Assembly: GCA_003427395.1 (NCBI GenBank)
Contig: BFEA01000343.1
Coordinates: forward strand, 540,850-565,808
Reading direction: 5' to 3'
DNA length: 24,959 nucleotides
DNA from: Chara braunii
Lineage: Eukaryota > Streptophyta > Charophyceae > Charales > Characeae
The notes under the pieces: generated by a model
What the model was told of the DNA's origin: nothing
The model's input: only the letters and a program-made list of their open reading frames with translations
Databases searched by the model: none
Shown here: piece after piece, positions 18,206-24,959 of the stretch
Layout of the letters: each line of letters starts with the position of its first letter
How positions within the stretch are numbered: the stretch's first letter is position 1
Made by a program: the position numbers and the translations under genes

Positions 18206-19976
18206 CAAAGCACCAAGCCCCCAAGACATTGACTAGTGGACGATGCGTTGCAAAATTCACTAGAATTCTTGTTTGTAATATGTCAATCACTTTTTCTCAT
18301 TGATCTTCTACTTTTTTCAATGCTTCATGATCCTTAGTTGTTTGTCGTACGAGATAGTAAGGGTCTGAGTGGAAGTGCGAGTACAATTGCAAAGTAGAGA
18401 GGACACCTTAAAAATTGGTCAATTGTTGTTTTCATTGAGTATGAAGCTGAAAGAAAAGGTTTAATTTTTGATACCTATTATGCTCTCAAAGTATATTTGT
18501 TTGCATGAAATTCACTTTGAGAAGTTATGCGGTTAGTGAAGTTCGATATGAAAAATATTTGCGTATGATAACCTTTTTAATTTCACAATCACAGATATTG
18601 ATACTGACATCGTCACTTGTATAGTTATGCCTCTATTATTTATGATTTCAATAGACAATTCGTGAATTTACTTCATCACTTTTTTTCGTGAACACAAAAA
18701 CTCGTTGAGTTTCTATCTATTGCCTCTTCTATATTGATTGTTTGAGTGAAGAAAAAAAATCAATTTTCTTGCAACGAGTCGTATCCGGTGTTATGAGTTT
18801 CGTCTTCAATCAATGTCTCTTTGATATGTTCATTCATATACAATCCTTCACGTTGGGTTTAACTTTCGGGTTGATATCGAATTTAGTGTTAACCAACGAC
18901 GACTTCAGTCTCTCTAATTCCAGAGGATGCATAAATCTATTTATATTTCTAATGTTGTTTCTACGTAAATTTTAACTACAATAGTAAAAAAGTTGGTGAT
19001 TTTCTTAATATTTTTGTTTTGCTCTCAACCAAATTTTTGTCATCTACAACTCTAACTTCATCTTGTAGTATACACATCCAAATGATATCTCATTGCTTCC
19101 TTTTTTAATAAATTAGATGTATATCATTGTGTACTTCTCGACATGTAATTTTATTTTAAGATTTTTTATTTTTACTTTGCCTCTACATAAATCGACCTAG
19201 AAAACGTTTAATCCAAATGTGATTGTGTTCATAAACTCTAATGATATTTTCATTTATCCTTTTGGGTGAGGACCCAGTTTTAACTCATTATCGCTATTCT
19301 TTTTTTGACCCATGAAACCTTCAACTGATTAATCGATATATTGACATTGAATCTAACTTGTTTTTCATCCGCTATCATTTTGTTTGGAAGGAGATGCCTT
19401 CTTCATAACATAGACGCAAAAGTTTTCATACTTTATCCTCGTTCTCCCCCAAACGTTTGAGGATTGGACGGAGGGATCGAGTTTCCCTATCTACTTCCAT
19501 TAAACCTAAAAAATGTCTTCCAAATGAAATATGATAGACTTATGGTGATATGATATAAGATACACAACCCTTACAAGCAGTGAAAATAGCCGGTCAGATT
19601 CTGCAGACGAGCAAGAATCTTCCCCGGGATAAGATCCCTGTGATGGAGACAATGTTAAAAAAAAAAAAAGTTTTGATCAATTTTTATCTGTTGAAATGCA
19701 ATATGTTTGGAAAAAACAAGAAGTTGCTAGTAAAACAAGAAATCATCATATAACACAATATAATTGTGGTAACATGATATAATACATACAATCCTAGTAT
19801 CACAACAATACTTCAATATTTGTTAAATAAACCAAAAAAATATCGTAAGGAAAAACTTAAAATATCAAGGAGCAATAAAGATGGAGATGAGACCACATGT
19901 CATCGCACAGTCTATGTGTGGTAGTATGTGCTCAACATATAGCGGGAATGACCTTTGCATCAGGTGGTGGTAGCGA
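18206..19976. other. Unassigned AT-rich DNA
   Basis: Both strands were scanned for transposon protein motifs and none was convincing. The frame 18,742-18,975 is hydrophobic but lacks homology I can name. Probably old, heavily mutated intergenic DNA. Confidence 0.5.
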
Positions 19977-20005
19977 CCCCCTATCGAAATCAGCATCATA
20001 GGGGG
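19977..20005. repeat. Hairpin CCCCCTAT/ATAGGGGG
   Basis: Perfect 8-bp arms around a 13-nt loop, just 16 bp outside the TTAA-flanked MITE. Confidence 0.7.
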
Positions 20006-20021
20006 AGTTGTATTGTTCCTA

Positions 20022-20445
20022 TTAAACCACAGGTCGCCCTCACGAAAAAAAACTCGGGTTACCGGTAGCGCCGTTTCACGACGGCTACCGGTAGTACAGC
20101 GTGGAAAACCGGGCAGGCCTCCGTACGAAATTTTGCGACAAAAATTTGAAATAAATCGAATCGGCGCGACAATTATTTCACTGTCAAAATGATTTTTTTT
20201 TTTTTTCTGATATTTTTTCCTGAAAAATCACGACCTAATCTACGGACCCTCAAATTTTCAGACATTTTGGTGAATTACTCTGAGCATGAAAAATCGGCAA
20301 AGTTGCCGCTTGGACAATGGCGGGATTTGGACCCGTCGGCCTCCGCACAACCCGGCGCCTCAGTACGGTCGCCGCCCCTCCGTACAACCCGGCCCTAACT
20401 CACCGGTACCAGGGGTTTTCGGTGGCGGGGGGACCTGTGGTTTAA
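20022..20445. mobile_element. TTAA-flanked MITE
   Basis: TTAA at 20,022-20,025 and 20,442-20,445 encloses terminal inverted repeats that start ACCACAGGTC. The left TIR starts at 20,026; the right is the complement ending at 20,441. They match imperfectly for about 45 bp, including a shared TACCGGT. The insert is about 416 bp, non-coding, with a T-run and a GC-rich right half containing CCTCCGYACAACCCGGC twice. TTAA fits piggyBac-type insertion; because TTAA contains TA, a Tc1/mariner-type TA duplication with a one-base-longer TIR is equally symmetric. Confidence 0.7.
20060..20094. repeat. GC-rich palindrome in the MITE subterminal region
   Basis: TACCGGTAGC and GCTACCGGTA with inner GCCGT/ACGGC form a near-perfect hairpin. 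The 8-mer TACCGGTA is itself a palindrome, so single or double structures are possible. Confidence 0.7.
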
Positions 20446-21876
20446 ACGTGGAGTACAATAGAGTGACCAAATGACAAAGGTGGTGAGTAGAATACTATCC
20501 CTTTGGTAACACCATAACATACTACTCAGTATGCTACTTTTCGATGTTAAAAAAAATTCCCATGTTGTATAAAAAATATAAACCAAATTATGGTTTCGTT
20601 TGTTTTCGTAAAAATGCAAAAGAAAAATACTCTTACAATAAGAATATGGGAGGAAATAAAAACCAAATGCGTAATTTTTTTTTTTCATCATGTGATATAA
20701 TTTATGAAGTACTATAAATAACCAAGAATATATTTTACAATTGTTTTAAAAATAAATTGCACTCGTTTTTTTCTATGTGAGTAGTGTGGCAATGCGACAT
20801 TGGTAGGGTGATGGTAGCATTCATAAATATATAAATTATTGTGGTAAAAATTGAGAGATCCCTACACATTATATACTCACATTAAGTCTTTGAATATATT
20901 TGATGAGAAATTTAATGTATATTACTGCAATTATGTCAAAAGATCAGTCGATAAAGTCTTAGTGTGAATATTTTTCAAGAAAGTCATAGTGTGACTATGT
21001 TTTCGACTCCTTAGAACATCCATAAAAATTTGTAAGGAACCATTAATTGCAAAGACAATTTCTTTTAGCACCAAATGAGTCAAAAGTAGAACAAGTATAT
21101 ATGAGCAAAATCTAGAGCAGAATCACAATGCCCAAAGCACAGTGAACGAGGATACACTTGCACTTCAATTTTTTTATAAATAAAGTATAAAATTTTCCCC
21201 TCCCCCTTCTATAGTAGAATCACAATGCAACAACTTTATTATGATCTGACAAACTATACCACTTTCATACTCTCTCTTTATACATAGTTTGCTTTTCTCC
21301 TTCATACTGTCGTCAATCTCTATCCACTTTCCTCTATTGCAGAGTCTAACGACCATGAGTGAGTTTTTTTGACATCGCCATGTCAGTCTGATCGTTCTCA
21401 CCGCCATCCTTTTCCCTTTATCACCCCAACCCCGCTGCTTATTCCATCTCATTATTGTTGTGGTTGTTCTTGAGTATAGCAACTATGTCTTGTTGACTGT
21501 CACGCTTCTCCTTGAATTAGTGTAGACTTGCCCATATATGTTATCCCTAGAGCTAGTGTTGGCAGACAATCGCCTCCAAATGTATAGAATGTTGCAACCT
21601 CCTCCCTTTGGTTACCTCATGGAGGTTATTGTTACCTCAATGAACTGACTCTTTCAGACTGAAAACATTTCGGACTAAGTATCACAACCCCAGCCTATGC
21701 AACTAAATTTGAGGTTAGGCCCACCGCTTAGTTGGAGAGGCTGAACCTACCTTTCCTTTCCAATTATTTCATATCAGCGCTCACTCAGGGCTCCATATTT
21801 TATTTTATTTTTTCACAACCTTCACTTAGGGTTGTGCGTAATTGTTTTGGTCAGCCTCCAGTTGAGGCTTATTGAG
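20446..21876. other. Unassigned DNA between the MITE and the U6 relic
   Basis: AT-rich to about 21,180, then mixed. No coding domain, tRNA or repeat border could be supported. A B-box-like GGTTTGAAGCC starts at 21,877, but no convincing A box precedes it. Confidence 0.5.
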
Positions 21877-21890
21877 GTTTGAAGCCCCGC

Positions 21891-21962
21891 AATTAGGAAG
21901 GATAAAGGGAAGATTAGCACGACCTCTACGCAAGGATGACACACAAAAATTGAGAAGTAGAA
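21891..21962 (+). pseudogene. U6 spliceosomal snRNA pseudogene
   Basis: U6 RNA forms the catalytic centre of the spliceosome. The segment reproduces the central and 3' parts of U6: GAAGATTAGCAC with the AGC triad (21,916-21,918), then CGCAAGGATGACAC and AATTGAGAA. The ACAGAGA box is changed to AAAGGGA (21,904-21,910) and several other conserved bases differ, mostly by transitions. The 5' stem-loop is not recognisable and no plant upstream sequence element (RTCCCACATCG) or terminal T-run in the right place is seen. It is therefore a truncated, inactive copy. Confidence 0.85.
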
Positions 21963-22501
21963 TTTATCACCAAAAGATGAATATGAGAGTTTTTCTTAGC
22001 ATGCGAATACTTCGCATACTTTTTTTGTCAACTTATAATAAACCGAAACTAACAAAGCACATGACAATTAGTAGTAGATTCTGCACAAATGCCTTCGAAC
22101 TCAAAGCTGGGTGGTCCCGCACTTGGGTCTATAACAAAAGGGAAATCGTTGTCGTTATGCACCACATATGGCACATCAGCACATAAAACAATTGCACCAC
22201 TAGAGTACTGCTTACTGGACTACCTAATGGTGACCCAAATTTTGTGTTAATGAGACTCTGCATGACACCATCTCTTTCACCCACTCATTTACCGTTGGGG
22301 AGTTTGGAAAGTGCTCCTATGTGATGGACTCGCCGGGATGGCGGTCCGTCAGAATCAAGACGAACGGATGAGGATGGGGGAGCTGGAGATGAAGCTGTAA
22401 AGGACAATGCAACTCCTACGCAGACTCAAAATGCACGTACTCCAAATTGTGCAAATAAAGAATGAGACTGAAAACCGATTGCAACTAGGGTATACCTCGA
22501 A
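21963..22501. other. Unassigned DNA
   Basis: No feature supported. The palindrome ATGCGAATACTTCGCAT at 22,001-22,017 is the only clear local structure. Confidence 0.5.
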
Positions 22502-22566
22502 TGGACTGACTGGAGTGGACTGAGGTGGACTGGTACTGACAATGGTACCGGGCAGGACTGGACTGA
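22502..22566 (+). repeat. TGGACTGR imperfect minisatellite
   Basis: TGGACTGA-like octamers recur five or six times, interrupted by a GGTACTGACAATGGTACC block that is itself partly palindromic. Confidence 0.7.
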
Positions 22567-22961
22567 AGTGAATGAGCACACGGCTTGTTGGGTACAATAG
22601 GAAATGAAATGTAGCAAGGTACAACTCTAAAGTCCTAGAGACAATTGCCTCAATATTGAAGGGAAAAATATCAATATGTCACAAGATAATGTCATGTCGT
22701 TGAACCACTAAGAGTGCGATGGTCTCAAAGAGGGTAAATGCAACCTAAGAATAAAAACACCTAAGGGATGTCGTATACGAAAATGGGATAGGTCATCAGG
22801 CTCAGGGCAAGGAAATGGTAGCGAAACAAAACCAATGACCCTAATAGATAGACCATCAAGGCGAGTAATGCTCGACAAAAGGGTGACACCATGCAGGGTC
22901 AACCATTAAAGAGGAGTGTGGAATAGGGTGAAGATATGCCTAACTGAAGGCATGCAATGAC
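22567..22961. other. Unassigned DNA
   Basis: One open + frame of about 60 codons (near 22,738-22,908) has no identifiable domain. No RNA gene or repeat edge is visible. Confidence 0.45.
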
Positions 22962-23115
22962 TGATGTCGGAGCAGAAAACCTTACAAGGGTATCTGCTCG
23001 GTATTTTGAATGACGGACATTGTCCGACATTTGTGAAAATTTTTGATTTGATAAGTCTGATGCGTTTTGGCGAAAGTTTATTTAGACCTGACCTACGACC
23101 GAGAACTAAAAGGGA
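22962..23115 (+). repeat. Structured repeat, copy A
   Basis: Inverted homologue of 16,850-16,996. The first stem is GAGCAGA (22,970-22,976) with TCTGCTC (22,993-22,999). The second is the palindrome CGGACA-T-TGTCCG within 23,013-23,026. Two pairs of the first stem differ from copy B by compensatory changes. Confidence 0.75.
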
Positions 23116-23262
23116 CACATGTAACAACCGGGAAAAGGCGATAAAAACCCGCTGTGCAACCGGCCACTTACGACGTTTGGTGAGGCCGGCGCGACCATTG
23201 AGAATAGTAATTTCAAGTCCATCCTACTAAAATAAAGACAGTCGTGCGATTTAGGGCCTAAG

Positions 23263-23322
23263 TAGGCAAAAAAAGGCGCCCGCGTCGGGTATGGGGCCGC
23301 GGTGCGGACGAAATTTTGCCTA
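23263..23322. repeat. TAGGCAAAA/TTTTGCCTA inverted repeat around a GC-rich core
   Basis: Perfect 9-bp arms (23,263-23,271 and 23,314-23,322) enclose 42 bp of very GC-rich DNA. The right side (CGAAATTTTGC) resembles 20,117-20,128 inside the TTAA MITE. Confidence 0.65.
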
Positions 23323-23815
23323 ATTGTTTATTTTTTTTAAAGCATTGGGCCCATGAGGTTTGATTCTGCACTAAAGGCTGGGACCGATGTTGTGGCCTAC
23401 CCGATGGGTTGACTCCTCAAGCCGTCGACGGGTAGCCGACCATGGAAAAGGGGACAGTCAGGCAAGGCTTATCTAGCCATAGGCAGGCGGACTACTGGGA
23501 ACGGAGCCTCTCGGTATAAAAGGGTCGCTCTTGCTTCACCAGAATCAGGGGCTAGCCCACTAGGTAAACATGCTGACCTAATACGATGTAGGTACGAGGA
23601 TCGAGGCCAAGATGACGTAAAACGGTGCTGCTGGTTCCTAGCCCCTAGCCAATCCTCCCAAACAACCGAGGTGAACCCGACGGTTGGGTTGGTAGCCTAC
23701 GCTGAAACACCCCTCAAAGTTGTGGGTAGGAAAAGAAAAAAAATAATCCCTTTAACAATTCCAAACTTTGTAAAAAGTACTCGGGAGGCCTGTTTTAGAT
23801 CGGAATAGGTCTATG
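23323..23815. other. Unassigned segment with TATA-like box and inverted repeats
   Basis: TATAAAAGG at 23,515-23,523 looks like a TATA box but no coding region follows. AGGGGCTAG (about 23,547) and CTAGCCCCT (about 23,639) are a perfect 9-bp inverted pair. GGCCTACC near 23,392 and GGTAGCCTA near 23,692 resemble the termini of the Mutator-like element at 2,034-3,079, but no matching target duplication was found. Confidence 0.4.
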
Positions 23816-23819
23816 AATT

Positions 23820-23840
23820 AGGGCCTCGTTAAGCAATCCT
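23820..23840 (+). repeat. Third copy of the AGGGCCT head
   Basis: AGGGCCTCGTTA followed by AATCCT matches the heads at 701-721 and 924-944. A shorter match (AGGGCCTAAGTAGG) is at 23,253. Confidence 0.6.
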
Positions 23841-23880
23841 CATGAAACTATCGGGTTCCGATGACGAATCCTAAGAAAAC

Positions 23881-23932
23881 TTAAACCACAGGTCCCCCCG
23901 CCATCGAAACCCCCCGGTACCAGTGAGTTAGG
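23881..23932 (+). repeat. Isolated TIR of the TTAA MITE family
   Basis: TTAA plus ACCACAGGTCCCCCCGCC and on through CGGTACCAGTGAGTTAGG is an almost exact inverted copy of the right terminus at 20,395-20,445. No partner terminus is visible between here and the window end, so the element is truncated or very divergent. Confidence 0.75.
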
Positions 23933-24518
23933 GGAGCGTTTTTCGGAGGTCGTCCTCCCCAACTCACCAATCTCGCGAAGTCCCTGGGTACTGCACGAAG
24001 GCCCCACGGTGTAGAGGGCGGCCGACGGCGGGGTCTCATCAAGCGGCAGCGAAACGGTCGGGTGGTCCAGTTATTGGGCCGCCGATAATCTGTACTGGAC
24101 TTTCACGCTGAGGCGGGAATTGAAGGCCCGCAATGAAAATGCGAAAAACAAAAACGAAAGCAAATCCAAAAAATCCGTCGCCGCGCGCCTTTTTTTTTGT
24201 TGTATTTTTTATTTTGTTATTGTTACCATTGTCCCGGTACTACCGATATATACATATGAGACGACGATGTGGAAACGCGTCTCCTCTGTGTAGTCGTGTA
24301 GGGTTTCGATGTCGTTGACGCTTTCACCTGTAATCGGGGTTGTGACATTCATGTCCGCCATCGCCACGAGCCCCCTAACCCGACCCTGCCTCCTTGCTCT
24401 GTTGTTTCCGTTCGCCGTCCTTGCCGCCTCGTTTCCGGTAGCGTGAACTTGTTCGAGTGCGATGTGGTTGGGGTCGTTGTTGGTCTGCGAGGCCGGCGAG
24501 CAGTGCGACGATGTGGCC

Positions 24519-24520
<2 letters not shown>
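23933..24520. other. GC-rich unassigned DNA
   Basis: CpG-rich with an A-rich then T-rich patch at 24,130-24,235. No conserved coding segment is recognised. Confidence 0.45.

Positions 24521-24575
<55 letters not shown>
24521..24575. repeat. (TC)n microsatellite
   Basis: About 27 CT repeats on the + strand. A long minus-strand frame across it is open only because the repeat encodes Arg-Glu. Confidence 0.97.
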
Positions 24576-24577
<2 letters not shown>

Positions 24578-24959
24578 GTGACGTCATGGTGGGTGGTCGG
24601 TTAGGTTTCCTGTGCGGTGGTTCGTGTGTCTGTCGGGTTGCGTTCGGGATGTGACAAAGGCGCCATCGCTTTGTCCACCCGTCCACTGCACCTCCAATGT
24701 GCTGGCGATGTCGCAAGCGTTTCGTATTTTCACGACGCGGGTGCACGACAGGTTGCGTTTCCCTTCCGCGGCGGCTGTGTGTGCATGCGTGTTTGAGTGG
24801 CGTCCAGTAGCGGTGGGTGTGCTGGCGAGTGTTCGCTATTATGCCGTGTGCATGCGGTCGCACATTTGGAGTTGTGTTGGCCGTCGTCGATCCTCCGCTT
24901 TGCTGCGGTTCTGTGTAAGTGTGAGTATGGTGTTGTGCGTGTGGTTGCGTGTTTGTGTA
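24576..24959. other. GT-rich window end
   Basis: Rich in TGTG/TGCG words, with no support for a gene. It could be a promoter or 5' UTR region, since CT tracts are common there in plants, but nothing proves it. Confidence 0.4.

Noticed and set aside
18742-18975. Hydrophobic 77-codon + frame as a membrane protein gene
   Set aside because: Expected from AT-rich sequence; no start context or homology can be supported.
17791-19976. Decayed Ty1/copia or LINE coding region
   Set aside because: I translated parts of both strands and found no RT, integrase or endonuclease motif.
20317-20340. tRNA-like GGTCCAAATCCC on the minus strand
   Set aside because: No cloverleaf can be drawn around it; it is in the GC-rich half of the TTAA MITE.
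22964-23230. 88-codon + frame
   Set aside because: It overlies the structured repeat; the homologous copy at 16,850-16,996 has many stops in the same frame.
23387-23700. Second Mutator-like element or solo LTR with TATA box
   Set aside because: Termini are only partly similar and no matching target duplication was found.
24375-24863. 162-codon open frame on the minus strand
   Set aside because: It is open because the (CT)n tract encodes Arg-Glu and the flanks are GC-rich; no domain is visible.

Overview
The window looks like gene-poor, repeat-dominated nuclear DNA of a plant, probably a large-genome land plant. The evidence is a chromodomain-carrying Ty3/gypsy element primed from an initiator-Met-type tRNA site, a tRNA-derived SINE, small hAT-, Mutator- and TTAA-type non-autonomous transposons, a U6 snRNA relic, and long (CT)n and A/T tracts. 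I find no intact protein-coding gene. The assignment to plants is inference; I cannot name the species.

Layout. 1-2,000: (TC)n, an 87-bp tandem duplication, a foldback-rich dispersed repeat and a long A tract. 2,024-3,089: a Mutator-like miniature element with a second, hAT-like element nested inside it. 3,090-4,731: unassigned DNA. 4,737-13,183: one complete but dead chromovirus on the minus strand, with two 1.16-kb LTRs, a PBS, a long leader, gag, protease, RT, RNase H, integrase and a GPY/F-chromodomain tail. It is broken by many stops, frameshifts and an RT deletion that removes motif A. Its LTRs carry a 30-35 bp minisatellite whose units start with a bZIP-type ACGT element or a decayed version of it. 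13,189-14,930: unassigned.

14,940-17,790 is the oddest part. It holds a dense run of short perfect or near-perfect hairpins that ends in a tRNA-derived SINE, then a structured repeat (copy B), then a 147-148 bp satellite in which each unit consists of two alternating dyads. 18,097-18,205 is a 48-50 bp-arm foldback resembling a small-RNA precursor. 20,022-20,445 is a MITE flanked by TTAA, and one end of the same family recurs at 23,885. 21,891-21,962 is a U6 snRNA pseudogene. 22,962-23,115 is an inverted second copy (A) of the structured repeat at 16,850-16,996; between the two copies a 9-bp stem shows two compensatory base-pair changes. The right end is GC/TG-rich with another (CT)n tract.

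Nothing here works as an operon or pathway. The window is layered transposon debris, and its most notable content is secondary-structure-rich repeats whose pairing seems to have been kept or repeatedly generated. All alignments were done by eye.
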